In this document: positions 7,709-17,122 of the stretch, piece by piece
Numbering within the stretch: position 1 is the stretch's first letter
How the letters are laid out: each line of letters begins with the position of its first letter
The notes under the pieces: model-generated
Database searches by the model: none
What the model saw: only the letters and a program-made list of their open reading frames with translations
Told to the model about the DNA's origin: nothing
DNA from: Vibrionales bacterium SWAT-3
Lineage (GTDB): Bacteria; Pseudomonadota; Gammaproteobacteria; Enterobacterales; Vibrionaceae
NCBI GenBank assembly: GCA_000169995.1
Contig: AAZW01000042.1
Location: 1-43,042 of the forward strand
Direction of reading: 5' to 3'
DNA: 43,042 bases
Made by a program: the position numbers and the translations under genes

Positions 7709-9211
7709 TTATGCGGTGGAAGCAATAAGGCTTTCTCTCTCCAGTTCGTTTTCTTCGTTTTTTCCATCTTTGTAAGTGGCTGCGATTTCAACAAAAAGGT
7801 CTTCGACGGCTAAAAAGGCTTGAACAACTTGCGGATCGAAATGAGAACCTTCACCTTCTAAAATGATCGCTTTGGCTTGTTGATGTGTAAATGCTGGCTT
7901 ATAGACGCGTTTAGAGATTAATGCGTCATAAACATCGGCTAATGCCATTAAACGACCAGATAAAGGGATGTCTTCGCCAGACAATTGATTTGGGTAGCCG
8001 CTGCCATTCCATTTCTCGTGGTGAGTCAGGGAAATCTCTTTCGCGACTCTTAAGAAAGAACTGCTCCCGAGTTGCTTTTCAGCAATAGATAAGGCTTCAG
8101 CGCCAATAGCAGGGTGCCCCTTCATTATTTCAAACTCTTCGTCAGTCAATTTTCCCGGTTTCAACAGCACGCTATCAGGAACGCCTACCTTGCCTACATC
8201 ATGCAGTGGCGCAGACTTATAAAGTAACTCGATATAGTTTGGAGTTAACAAGGCTGAATGGGCTTCAGACTTACTAAGCTCTTGTGCGAGTACCTTAACG
8301 TATTCTTGAGTTCTAAGGATATGAGCGCCTGTCTCATTATCTCTCGATTCGGCAAGTGCAGATAGGCTGACAATCGCGACATCGCGTGTGGTTTTCACTT
8401 CGTTTTGCGCTGTTTCCAAGCTATCGAGCATGGTGTTGGTCATTGATGCCATTGAGCCAAGTTCGTTATAGCCGAAAATAGGCAGGCGGACACCTTGCTC
8501 TCCATTTGTCACCTTGTTTAATGCGCACTCTTGGCTAAGCAAAATACGCTTAATCAGTTTGCTCCACAGTGTCATGATGACAATGGCATAGCCGCCTAAT
8601 ACAAGTGCTAAATAGATGAATTCTTTGATTACGCTGATCTTGCCTGTGCCATCGAGTAAGCGGGCTGGATTGTGTTCCAGCCAAAATATGTCTTTGACTG
8701 CAATCATGGTTAGCATGGTCGTCAGTGTGACAAGAAGTACCATCACCAAGCCAATCATCTGTTTAACTAGCGAGCTTCTTTCACCGACCAGCTGAAAATC
8801 ATACGTCCCTGTTGCTTCCATATCGTCCATTTGCTTTAGTTTGGCGCTTAGCTGGAGAATGGTGCCGGTAAAGAAGCCAAATAAGCTCATTCCAAATAAG
8901 ACTTTTAGATTACTGTCTACGGTGAACTCGTAGCTAAGGTTGTAATAAAGTGCGAATGGGATACTCGCTGCGAAGAACAGAAAGGTATCAAGCTGAGCAA
9001 ACCTGCCTTGTTTAACCAAAGCGTGATTGGCGAATAAAAAGTGACGAACAAGCCAAACCAAGACAAAAACGATGCTGACGTGAGTGAAAATCTCGAGTGT
9101 GGATAGGCTCTCAAGCATCGGACACACTCGGCTACCATAAGTGCCAAAGAGCATCCCGGCGATAGCGTATAACTGGGTCGTTAGCGATTTATTATAGTTA
9201 GAAGTGTCCAT
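7709..9211 (-). CDS. Membrane HD-GYP domain protein, predicted cyclic-di-GMP phosphodiesterase
   Basis: 500 residues. About six hydrophobic segments fill residues 1-220 (for example 42-60, 77-92, 104-122, 150-172, 197-217), followed by a HAMP-like linker (~215-270) and a C-terminal HD-GYP domain. The HD pair is in LHDVGKVGVPD (residues 337-338). The GYP-type signature is HHEKWNGSGYP (397-407). All residues expected for a di-metal hydrolase of cyclic di-GMP are visible in these motifs. The N-terminal membrane domain probably senses a signal at the membrane; its ligand is unknown. Its position next to aspC and near asnS matches the gene order I recall around an HD-GYP gene in V. cholerae. Confidence 0.9.
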   Translation of the reverse strand: MDTSNYNKSLTTQLYAIAGMLFGTYGSRVCPMLESLSTLEIFTHVSIVFVLVWLVRHFLFANHALVKQGRFAQLDTFLFFAASIPFALYYNLSYEFTVDSNLKVLFGMSLFGFFTGTILQLSAKLKQMDDMEATGTYDFQLVGERSSLVKQMIGLVMVLLVTLTTMLTMIAVKDIFWLEHNPARLLDGTGKISVIKEFIYLALVLGGYAIVIMTLWSKLIKRILLSQECALNKVTNGEQGVRLPIFGYNELGSMASMTNTMLDSLETAQNEVKTTRDVAIVSLSALAESRDNETGAHILRTQEYVKVLAQELSKSEAHSALLTPNYIELLYKSAPLHDVGKVGVPDSVLLKPGKLTDEEFEIMKGHPAIGAEALSIAEKQLGSSSFLRVAKEISLTHHEKWNGSGYPNQLSGEDIPLSGRLMALADVYDALISKRVYKPAFTHQQAKAIILEGEGSHFDPQVVQAFLAVEDLFVEIAATYKDGKNEENELERESLIASTA

Positions 9212-9510
9212 CGATAAGCCTTTGTTCTTGTTGATTTACATGAGTCTTAGATTGATTGACGGATAAGGACGCACGCACGATTAACATAGATGACATGAAT
9301 GAGACCGGAAATTCTATCGATAGCTTTCGCGGATTGATACAAGAAAGTGGTTAGTGTTGGATTTTTGTTAGCTAGGTGGGGAATATTACAGCGTTATTAT
9401 GAAGAGGTTTGAATAGCCTCGGTTGAGTCTCGAGGCTATTACGTCGTTGAGGTTGCGATGAGAGCTGAGAAGATTAGCTACAACGCGACCTAACGATTAT
9501 TAAAAGGCGA
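9212..9510. other. Intergenic stretch with one long hairpin
   Basis: No convincing ORF. It contains a palindrome CTATCGATAG near 9314-9323 and a 10-bp stem AATAGCCTCG (9412-9421) / CGAGGCTATT (9431-9440). The stem lacks a clear T-run on either strand; it may end the minus-strand small gene at 9511-9810 in a factor-assisted way. Confidence 0.4.
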
Positions 9511-9810
9511 TTACTTTTTCAGATTGATTTCAGCTTCAATTGAACCAGTTTCAATCTCTGGGCGTGACGCCAGCTTGTCTGCTGCCCATTGGTTGATGTG
9601 CTTAAGAATTGCAGATACCGCGTGCTTTTCAGTAGGTGCTTGATCTTGCTCTACATCTAGCTTCTGCTTTGGATGTGAGCCTGTCGCATCTTCAGCAATA
9701 TGGAGCCAATCTGGGTGCCAGTAGTATGGCTGGCCACTCGGTGTTGTCCAACTATGAACACCGTTTGACTCTCCTTTATAACTTAACTGATCTGCTTCTA
9801 TTTTTTTCAT
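9511..9810 (-). CDS. Small hypothetical protein (99 aa)
   Basis: I do not recognise the family. The protein is soluble, aromatic-rich near its N-terminus (SWTTPSGQPYYWHPDWLHI, about 21-39), with a helical C-terminal half ending in LKK; no signal peptide. The spacing of Trp/Tyr/His residues suggests a small compact fold. It is transcribed divergently from the MocR-type regulator, and a consensus CRP site lies 100 bp upstream of its start. It could be CRP-controlled (inference). Confidence 0.65.
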   Translation of the reverse strand: MKKIEADQLSYKGESNGVHSWTTPSGQPYYWHPDWLHIAEDATGSHPKQKLDVEQDQAPTEKHAVSAILKHINQWAADKLASRPEIETGSIEAEINLKK

Positions 9811-9910
9811 TGTTATCTCGCATGTTTTTGGGTTACATCAAATTATTGAGGCGTAAAGCGAATTTAGCTCTTACCTTGGGTACAAACTTAGCAAAGCTTA
9901 CAAAGTTATC

Positions 9911-9926
9911 TGTGAACTAATTCACA
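9911..9926. promoter_or_regulatory. Consensus CRP-type site between divergent genes
   Basis: TGTGAACTAATTCACA matches TGTGA-N6-TCACA with no mismatch. Its centre is about 108 bp upstream of the small gene at 9810 and 111 bp upstream of the MocR-type start at 10030, so either could be the target. Confidence 0.6.
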
Positions 9927-10029
9927 CAATTATAGAAATTAGGTGCAATCATATGGATAGAAGCAATAGTTGATCACGTTAATGATAAGATCACCCGTCC
10001 ACAGGAATTTATCTAGGTAGTACAATTAG

Positions 10030-11430
10030 ATGGCGCGTTATGAAGAGCTTGCAAAGGATATTCGAACTCAGATCGCTAATAACACATGGCGTTCAGGAGA
10101 GAAGATCCCCTCTGTACGCATGAGCTGTCGTAACTACAACGTCAGTAATAGTACTGTGCTACAAGCCTACCAGTTGTTAGAAAGCGAAGGTTGGATCATT
10201 GCCAAACCTCAGTCTGGCTACTTTGTCGCCCCTAAGGTAGACGGCGTTGACTACGCAGCGCCAGTAGCTCGAGAGAAGAAGGCGATTAACGATCGCTTAT
10301 TTGATTTTCTAAAATCCAGTTCTGCTGAGGGTATTGTTCCTTTTGGCTCCGCCTTCCCTGACCCAGATCTTTTTCCTTTACCCACCTTAACTCGCAACTT
10401 AGCCAGCGCCGGAAGAAAAATGACGGGTGCAAGTGTGATTAATAACTTGCCACCAGGCAGTGAGTCCTTAAGAAGGCAGATCGCACAGCGCTACTTACAA
10501 CAAGGTATTAGCGTTAACCATCAAGACATTGTGATTACGTCGGGTGCGATGGAAGCTCTGAACTTGAGCCTGCAAACCGTGACTCAATCTGGCGACTATG
10601 TTGTGATTGAATCGCCGGCATTTTATGGCGCTTTGCAAGCGGTAGAGAGGTTAGGGCTCAAACCGATAGAAGTGGATGTTTGCCCAGTCAACGGATTGGA
10701 TATTGAACAGTTTGAAAGCGTACTGAAGAACCATAATGTGAAAGCATGTTGGCTGATGACGACTTTTCAGAATCCGACAGGCACAAGTTTATCGGATGAA
10801 GCCAAACGCCGAGTAGTTGAGATAGCAGAGCTGCACAATACCTACATTATTGAAGATGACGTTTATGGTGATCTTTACTATGAAGGACACAAACCTAAGC
10901 CTTTGAAGGCGTTTGATAAAACGGATTCGGTTTTACTTTGTGGTTCCTATTCAAAAAGTCTCTGCCCAGGCTATCGAGTGGGATGGGTGGTCAACACTCG
11001 CTTCAACGATGCGATTCAGAAGTTGCAACTGCTATCCACGCTCTCTAGTAGCGCGCCAGTTCAGCTTGGTGTCGCACATTTTCTAACTCATGAAAGCTAC
11101 GATAATCATCTGCGTAAATTACGTAAGAATCTCTTGCAGAGAAAAGCACGCTTTTTAGAGGTCATCAAACAATATTTCCCACACTCTATTCAGCTTGAAG
11201 AGCCCGCTGGTGGCTATTTTATTTGGATACGTTTCACTGCTGGTTTCGATAGCCAGCAGTTTCATCAACTAGCGATCGCACAGGGGATAAGTGTCGCATT
11301 GGGTGATTTGTTTAGTGAGCAGGGTAGTGTGGATAACGCTATTCGACTGAACTTCTCCTACGAACTTACTCAAGAGAGAGAACATGCCCTCGTATTGCTT
11401 GGCAAACTCGCCCATCAATTGGTGCACTAA
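10030..11430 (+). CDS. MocR-type regulator (GntR HTH fused to class I aminotransferase)
   Basis: 466 residues. Residues 1-70 form a GntR winged helix (YEELAKDIRTQIANNTW, then SNSTVLQAYQLLESEGWI). Residues ~100-460 form an aminotransferase-like domain with FQNPTGTSLS and SYSKSLCPGYRVGW, which holds the PLP lysine. MocR regulators use PLP or its amino-acid adducts as effector rather than acting as metabolic enzymes. The ATG at 10030 follows a weak ribosome site. Downstream, 46 bp past the stop, a direct repeat of AACTGTACG precedes the small membrane gene at 11569, a plausible target. The specific effector is unknown. Confidence 0.9.
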   Translation: MARYEELAKDIRTQIANNTWRSGEKIPSVRMSCRNYNVSNSTVLQAYQLLESEGWIIAKPQSGYFVAPKVDGVDYAAPVAREKKAINDRLFDFLKSSSAEGIVPFGSAFPDPDLFPLPTLTRNLASAGRKMTGASVINNLPPGSESLRRQIAQRYLQQGISVNHQDIVITSGAMEALNLSLQTVTQSGDYVVIESPAFYGALQAVERLGLKPIEVDVCPVNGLDIEQFESVLKNHNVKACWLMTTFQNPTGTSLSDEAKRRVVEIAELHNTYIIEDDVYGDLYYEGHKPKPLKAFDKTDSVLLCGSYSKSLCPGYRVGWVVNTRFNDAIQKLQLLSTLSSSAPVQLGVAHFLTHESYDNHLRKLRKNLLQRKARFLEVIKQYFPHSIQLEEPAGGYFIWIRFTAGFDSQQFHQLAIAQGISVALGDLFSEQGSVDNAIRLNFSYELTQEREHALVLLGKLAHQLVH

Positions 11431-11476
11431 GTGCGGACATAAACGCTAACTGACTCATAGAAAACAACATAATGCT

Positions 11477-11509
11477 AACTGTACGGTTTTATTGTGGGGA
11501 AACTGTACG
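11477..11509 (+). promoter_or_regulatory. Direct repeat AACTGTACG, candidate MocR operator
   Basis: Two identical 9-bp copies (11477-11485 and 11501-11509) are 24 bp apart start to start, in the gap between the MocR-type gene and the small membrane gene. MocR proteins often bind direct repeats; assignment here is inference. Confidence 0.45.
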
Positions 11510-11568
11510 CCTTATTTACCGAACAGTTGTGATTCAATAACGTTAGACCAAATATTGGAGATACCGTT

Positions 11569-11775
11569 ATGTTGAAAATGACTATGGGAAATGAAGTGAA
11601 GCTGATTGTCGTCGCGATTGTGTGTGCGCTTCTACTTATTCTTGGCCATGTATTGTTGGCAAAAGCATTCGCAGATATGGCTTGGGCGGAATACACCACC
11701 GCTGCGATTCCATTTGTAATGATGGCGATTTGTGGCCTCGCGATAAAGTATGCAAGTAGTCAGGACGTTGATTAG
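11569..11775 (+). CDS. Small inner membrane protein (68 aa, two TM segments)
   Basis: Two hydrophobic helices are visible: VKLIVVAIVCALLLILGHVL (about 10-29) and YTTAAIPFVMMAICGLAIKY (about 42-61). The family is not recognised. The ribosome site TTGGAG lies 8 nt before ATG 11569. It follows the MocR-type regulator in the same direction, with a direct repeat in between, and ends 66 bp before a strong terminator. It may be a small export or stress accessory protein, but nothing in the sequence fixes a function. Confidence 0.65.
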   Translation: MLKMTMGNEVKLIVVAIVCALLLILGHVLLAKAFADMAWAEYTTAAIPFVMMAICGLAIKYASSQDVD

Positions 11776-11840
11776 CACACCTATTAAGGAGCTTGGGTTG
11801 GCATGACTCCTGATGAGGTTTGCGTTTTATTCTGAACATA

Positions 11841-11870
11841 AAAAAACCTCCGCAATTGCGGAGGTTTTTG
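11841..11870. terminator. Bidirectional terminator between small membrane gene and asnS
   Basis: AACCTCCGCA pairs with TGCGGAGGTT in a nearly perfect palindrome flanked by A's and T's. It serves both the plus-strand small gene and minus-strand asnS. Confidence 0.9.
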
Positions 11871-11903
11871 TTTTCTTTCTTTTAATTCGAGCTTAACGCG
11901 GAA

Positions 11904-13304
11904 TTAGAAGTTCGCAGAGCGAGGAGTACGTGGGAATGGGATAACGTCACGTACGTTGCCCATACCTGTTACGTAAGATACTAGACGCTCGAAGCCTAGG
12001 CCGAAACCAGCGTGAGGCACTGTGCCGTATTTACGTAGATCGCGGTACCAGTTCATGTGCTCAGGGTCGATGCCTACTTCGCGCATACGCTCGTCTAGGA
12101 TGTCTAAACGCTCTTCACGTTGAGAACCACCGATGATTTCGCCGATGCCTGGTGCTAGTACGTCCATTGCCGCTACCGTCTTACCGTCATCGTTCGCACG
12201 CATGTAGAATGCTTTGATGTTTTTCGGGTAGTTCTTAACGATTACTGGCGCTTTGAAGTGTTCTTCTGCTAGGAAACGCTCGTGCTCAGAAGACATATCG
12301 ATACCCCATTCAACCGGGAACTCGAACTCACGACCTGAATCTAGAAGAATCTGGATTGCGTCAGTGTAGTCTACTTGTGCGAAATCAGAAGTTACAAACT
12401 GCTCTAAGCGAGTGATTGCTTCTTTGTCGATACGTTGAGCGAAGAACTCAAGGTCGTCACGACACTCTTCTAGTACGGCTTTGAATACAAACTTAAGCAT
12501 GTCTTCAGATAGCTTAGCGATATCTTCTAGATCCGCGAAAGCGACTTCAGGTTCAACCATCCAGAACTCAGCTAGGTGGCGGCTTGTGTTTGAGTTTTCA
12601 GCACGGAACGTAGGACCGAACGTGTAAACTTTGCTTAGTGCACAAGCGTAAGCTTCACCGTTTAGTTGGCCAGATACTGTTAGGAATGTCTCTTTACCGA
12701 AGAAATCTTCGTTGTAGTCAACATCGCCTTTTTCTGTGCGAGGTAGGTTTTCCATGTCTAGCGTAGAAACGCGGAACATTTCACCTGCACCTTCTGCATC
12801 AGAAGCAGTGATCAGCGGAGCAGATACCCAGAAGTAACCTTGCTCGTGGTAGAAGCGGTGGATCGCTTGAGATAGGCAGTTACGAACACGCGCTACTGCA
12901 CCGATTACGTTTGTACGTGGACGTAGGTGAGCTACTTCACGAAGGTATTCGATAGAGTGACGAGTTTTCGCCATTGGGTATGTTTCTGCGTCTTCAACCC
13001 AACCAACAACTTTAAAGTCAGTTGCAGCAAGCTCAAAATCTTGACCTTTCGCTGGAGACTCAACAATCTTACCTGTTACTTCAACAGAGCAGCCAGTCGT
13101 TAGCTTTAGTACTTCGTTTTCGTAATTATTAAGATTATTAGGGACCACGGCCTGAATCGGGTCGAAACAAGAGCCGTCATATATGGCAAGGAAAGAGATT
13201 CCGGCTTTGGAATCACGACGTGAACGGATCCAGCCGCGAACAGTTACTTCACTGTCTACCGCTAGCTTGCCGCCAAGTACGTCTTTTACAGGCGCGTAAG
13301 TCAT
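11904..13304 (-). CDS. asnS: Asparagine-tRNA ligase
   Basis: 466 residues from ATG 13304 (MTYAPVKDVLGG), identical in length to E. coli AsnS; an in-frame ATG at 13322 lacks a ribosome site. AsnS charges tRNA-Asn with asparagine in the cytoplasm. Domains: N-terminal OB-fold anticodon-binding region (about 15-110, VTVRGWIRSRRDSKAGISF) and a class II catalytic core. Class II motif 2 is visible as FRAENSNTSRHLAEFWMVEPE. Motif 3 is GFGLGFERLVSYV. The ending DVIPFPRTP is typical. No oddities were seen. Confidence 0.97.
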   Translation of the reverse strand: MTYAPVKDVLGGKLAVDSEVTVRGWIRSRRDSKAGISFLAIYDGSCFDPIQAVVPNNLNNYENEVLKLTTGCSVEVTGKIVESPAKGQDFELAATDFKVVGWVEDAETYPMAKTRHSIEYLREVAHLRPRTNVIGAVARVRNCLSQAIHRFYHEQGYFWVSAPLITASDAEGAGEMFRVSTLDMENLPRTEKGDVDYNEDFFGKETFLTVSGQLNGEAYACALSKVYTFGPTFRAENSNTSRHLAEFWMVEPEVAFADLEDIAKLSEDMLKFVFKAVLEECRDDLEFFAQRIDKEAITRLEQFVTSDFAQVDYTDAIQILLDSGREFEFPVEWGIDMSSEHERFLAEEHFKAPVIVKNYPKNIKAFYMRANDDGKTVAAMDVLAPGIGEIIGGSQREERLDILDERMREVGIDPEHMNWYRDLRKYGTVPHAGFGLGFERLVSYVTGMGNVRDVIPFPRTPRSANF

Positions 13305-13900
13305 GTTGGTTTCATTCTCCATTGAGGGACAAATTCAACGCAATGTTTGCAATTGATTGTTTATAGTTCGCTACATTTTGAACAAAAAACAATCGAAACA
13401 TTGAGTTGTATAAACTTTTTAAATCAGTGGAACATATTACCTGTCATACGGAGAGCTTCAACCTTTATTCTTGCTTGTAGAAAGAAATATTGTGTATGTC
13501 CGCTATAAAACTCACAAAGGGTTGGTTTTTTGTTCGATCTCTTAGTCTGTTTCCATTTCTTGTATGTTGTCACATGCTACGCCTGTGATGAGTTGGTCGC
13601 TGCTCCATCGTAAACTTTGTTTCCAATAATGATTGTGTGATTGCATCGAACCTCACACTATATTGTCGCGGCTTCTCCTACCTAGGAGACCATTCACCTT
13701 CTTTGTTCGGCACGAACTCATGTCGCTGCAAACTAAAGAGTTACCAGAGGAGTTTAATATTCACGTGTTAATTACGCCGCCTTAGCCCCTGCATTCTCTC
13801 TACACCCGCACTTTTCGAGCGCTCGCTCATTCATGAAAAACAGTCGAATACAATATGTCTGAACAAGGCAGGACAGGCTGTATAAGTAAAAGAGAATTAC
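13305..13900. other. 600-bp non-coding gap with clustered short hairpins
   Basis: No convincing gene. Within 13674-13742 three short perfect hairpins follow one another: TCTCCTACCTAGGAGA (13674-13689), GTTCGGCACGAAC (13705-13717) and AACTAAAGAGTT (13731-13742). A palindrome CGAGCGCTCG follows at 13816-13825. A 21-codon ORF begins at ATG 13720 without a ribosome site. The gap may hold the 5' leader of the SulP gene or a small RNA. Confidence 0.4.
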
Positions 13901-15390
13901 ATGCTTAATTATTTAAAAACACACTTGTTATAAATATTAAAGGAGATTCATTATCTGGGATTGTGGTTGCACTCGCATTGATCCCTGAAGCTATCGCATT
14001 TTCAATTATTGCAGGCGTCGACCCTAAGGTTGGCTTGTACGCATCATTTTGTATCTGTGTCGTTACCGCTTTAGTTGGCAGCCGTCCGGGCATGATCTCC
14101 GGCGCAACAGGCGCAATGGCGCTGCTGATGGTGACTTTAGTTAAAGAGCACGGACTCGATTACCTACTTGCTGCTTCATTTTTAGCGGGCGTCATTCAGA
14201 TAATTGCAGGCTATTTGAAGCTTGGCAACTTGATGAACTTCGTTTCGAAATCTGTGATTACCGGATTTGTAAACGCGCTTGCTATTCTGATCTTTATGGC
14301 CCAATTACCTGAACTGATTAATGTACCCTCAAGCGTTTATCTGTTGGTTGTTTTGGGGCTGGCGATTATCTATTTGTTGCCTTACTTACCCAAATTTGGA
14401 ACTGCAATACCGTCACCTTTGGTGGCGATTATTGTCCTCACTATTATCAGTTTGATGTTTGGCTTAGATGTGAGAACCATTGGTGACATGGGAAAACTAC
14501 CTGATTCACTCCCAATCTTCTTAATTCCTAACATTCCATTCTCATTAGAAACCTTCGAAATCATACTTCCATACTCCATTGCTTTGTCAGTTGTTGGCAT
14601 CTTGGAATCCTTGATGACAGCTACCATTGTTGATGATCTGACGGATACAGAAAGCAATAAGAATAATGAGTGTAAAGGACAGGGTGTCGCGAACATTGTT
14701 GCGTCACTGTTTGGTGGTATGGCAGGTTGCGCCATGATAGGTCAGTCGATCATTAACATTAAATCTGGCGGTCTAACCAGACTATCTAGCATGATCGCTG
14801 GCATAGTTCTTTTACTGATGGTGGTGTTCGCTTCTGATTGGTTAAAGTTGATTCCAATGGCGGCGTTAGTCTCTGTGATGATAATGGTATCAATCGGTAC
14901 TTTTTCTTGGCGTTCGGTTGTCGAACTTAAAGATCATACCTTACCGACCAATGTCACCATGCTGGCAACGGTTGTGGTGGTTGTCTTTACTCATAACCTA
15001 GCGATTGGTGTCGCGGTTGGCGTGGTGCTTTCGGCCCTATTTTATGCTCACACGAGCAAGTCTATGGTCTTTATCTCCGATGAAGTCGTGACCAATCAAC
15101 TACACACAACTCATAGAGTTAAGGGGCATGTGTTCTTTGCTTCTTCTGATGCCTTTGTTGATTTGTTCGATTACGACAAGGCGACGTCGTTGGTCACGAT
15201 CGACATTTCTGAGGCGTCATTTTTAGATAACACCTCGGTTGAAGCGCTCGATAAGGTGGTCTTCAAGTTTCGTAAGAAAGGGGCTTATGTCGATGTATCT
15301 GGAATGGATGAGGTCAGTGCTAAGCTAATCTTTAAACATGCGATGTACCACAAACATAAAGATTTATCAGCGGTGTCGATTACGCACTAG
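13901..15390 (+). pseudogene. SulP-family anion transporter with STAS domain, frameshifted near its start
   Basis: The long frame contains 10-plus hydrophobic helices, the SulP signature region LALIPEAIAFSIIAGVDPKV, and a C-terminal STAS domain (about the last 90 residues, LVTIDISEASFLDNTSVEAL). SulP proteins carry sulfate, bicarbonate or other anions across the inner membrane. In this frame the first start is GTG 13963, which would delete the usual N-terminus and has an AGGAG 17 nt away. A better start is ATG 13901 (MLNYLKTHLL) behind AGAGA, but its frame stops at 13933. One extra base near 13930 would join both into 496 residues. Either a 1-nt deletion, an assembly error, or a shortened but working GTG-started protein. 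Confidence 0.8.
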
Positions 15391-15442
15391 CGGCTGTTTG
15401 AACATAGAGTTCATAGCCTAAGTAATGGCTACGTAGAAAGGT

Positions 15443-15470
15443 GAAGCGCTCGTGGTTGAGTGCTTTTTTG
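15443..15470 (+). terminator. Terminator after the SulP gene
   Basis: AAGCGCTC (15444-15451) pairs with GAGTGCTT (15458-15465) with one G-U pair, followed by a T-run. Confidence 0.6.
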
Positions 15471-15499
15471 TTGGGTGACAGTTAGGTTTTGTTCTCGGT

Positions 15500-17122
15500 T
15501 TAGGCTTTGTCTTTTGTACAAGATAAAGTGAACTGATTAATCAGGGATTCTAGGTGGTCAGACAGCTCTTCTAGGTCAGTACTGATATTACGCGTCTCAC
15601 CTGCCGATAGTGATGTGTCGTTAGCGTGCGATGTGATGGTTTCGACTTTCCGCTGAACATCTTTGGTTGCCTGGGTAGTAGATTGCGTCTGTTGTTGAAT
15701 GTTCTGCGCATGGGCGAGCACCTGTTTCATCTCTTCGACAACACTATTCATTTCAATAGAGAGTGCATCAATGTCAGTAGAGCTTTGGTGTGCTTGTTCG
15801 CACACGCGATCGGCAGAGGTTAATGACTCTTCGCTGCCTTGTTGGAATTGGTGAATAATTGATTCAATACTGCCCGTGGCCTCTGCTGTTCGAGAGGCGA
15901 GATGGCGAACCTCGTCCGCAACGACTGCAAATCCTCGGCCTTGCTCACCTGCTCTCGCAGCTTCTATCGCAGCATTGAGTGCTAAAAGGTTAGTTTGATC
16001 GGCAATGCCACGGATCACACTCAATATCGCAGACACTTCACCTGTCTGTTCGTTGAGTGTGGTGATCTTGTGCTTCACCTCTTCAATACTAGTAACAAGG
16101 TTCTTTATCTCACTACTTGCATCATGGGCTTGGTTCGCACTTTTACATGCCACATCCGAAGTGTGATTGATGAGGTCAGATGCGGTTAATGTCGCTTGTT
16201 CTACATTGACCTGCTGAGCTTGTATTCCTTCAACATTACTTTGCACTTCAGCGGTCTCATTCTGCTGGTCGCTGGCGGCTTGCTCAGTAATTTGAGCTAC
16301 GCTCGTCAGTTGATTAGCGGACGCGTTCAGCTTATGAGAGGTATCTTGTACTTGTTCCAAACTGCTTGATACTGTGCCCATAAACGAGTTAATTGATTTC
16401 GCCAGAGTGCCAATTTCATCTTGGCTCTGTTCCGGTAGGCGAGTGGAAAGGTCCTTATCGCTGCTGACTTGAGTCATAAAGCGAGAGGTTTTCTGAAGCG
16501 GGCGTACAATGATTTTACGAATCAGCCCCATCGTCAGCACAAAGCCAGCAAAGGAGATCACGGCCATGATACCGATCGCAGCCATAGTTTGGGTGTTAAT
16601 CAGCGAATTAACATGACTCAGATTGTACTCTAGTCGAATTGCACCCAATACTTCACCTTCTGGTGCCATATGACACGTGACACAATTGGTACCTCGATAG
16701 TTTTCGCTCGATTTCATTGGCAGGGCGATCACTAACCCTTTACCCCAGTCAGCAGAAAATGGCTCGATGACCGTTTCGCCTGACAAGGCTCTTTTATCAA
16801 TCTCGTCAACAGGTGTTTGATTGTCATTGCCTGGACCATACAACTTACTTACGGCTTCGGCACGTAATACTCGAACGTCTTCAATGCCTTCTTGCGCTAA
16901 CGCTTTCTGACGCAGCGTTTCTTTCTGTGCCATGGTGCCTGTCAGCATCATCATATTAAGGCTATCGAAATAGTTGCTCGCTTTATCGTGAAGCTGTTCA
17001 CTTAGAACGGAATTAACCAGTTGCTTTTGTTGGGAATATTGAAAATAGGTGGATATTGCCAGTAAAAAGGTGAATACAATGGCAAGAGCAACCAGGACCT
17101 TGAAGGTTATTGTTGAGCGCAT
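15500..17122 (-). CDS. Methyl-accepting chemotaxis protein with periplasmic haem c motif
   Basis: 540 residues from the preferred ATG 17122 (MRSTITFKVLV); a 559-residue start at 17179 lacks support. TM1 is about residues 7-26, TM2 about 180-201. The periplasmic domain between them carries CVTCH (residues 147-151), the CxxCH signature of covalently bound haem c, in a domain resembling haem-binding PAS/Tll0287-type sensors. A HAMP region follows, then the conserved MCP hairpin tip with DQTNLLALNAAIEAARAGEQ. The receptor should signal through CheW/CheA to flagella. The haem suggests sensing of redox state, oxygen, NO or CO (inference). It is monocistronic. Confidence 0.92.
   Translation of the reverse strand: MRSTITFKVLVALAIVFTFLLAISTYFQYSQQKQLVNSVLSEQLHDKASNYFDSLNMMMLTGTMAQKETLRQKALAQEGIEDVRVLRAEAVSKLYGPGNDNQTPVDEIDKRALSGETVIEPFSADWGKGLVIALPMKSSENYRGTNCVTCHMAPEGEVLGAIRLEYNLSHVNSLINTQTMAAIGIMAVISFAGFVLTMGLIRKIIVRPLQKTSRFMTQVSSDKDLSTRLPEQSQDEIGTLAKSINSFMGTVSSSLEQVQDTSHKLNASANQLTSVAQITEQAASDQQNETAEVQSNVEGIQAQQVNVEQATLTASDLINHTSDVACKSANQAHDASSEIKNLVTSIEEVKHKITTLNEQTGEVSAILSVIRGIADQTNLLALNAAIEAARAGEQGRGFAVVADEVRHLASRTAEATGSIESIIHQFQQGSEESLTSADRVCEQAHQSSTDIDALSIEMNSVVEEMKQVLAHAQNIQQQTQSTTQATKDVQRKVETITSHANDTSLSAGETRNISTDLEELSDHLESLINQFTLSCTKDKA

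Noticed and set aside
13305..13322. Longer AsnS start with MENETN extension
   Set aside because: No ribosome site before ATG 13322, and the 466-residue form matches the family exactly.
13720..13785. A 21-codon ORF starting at ATG 13720
   Set aside because: There is no ribosome site, and no residue bias pointing to a leader peptide.
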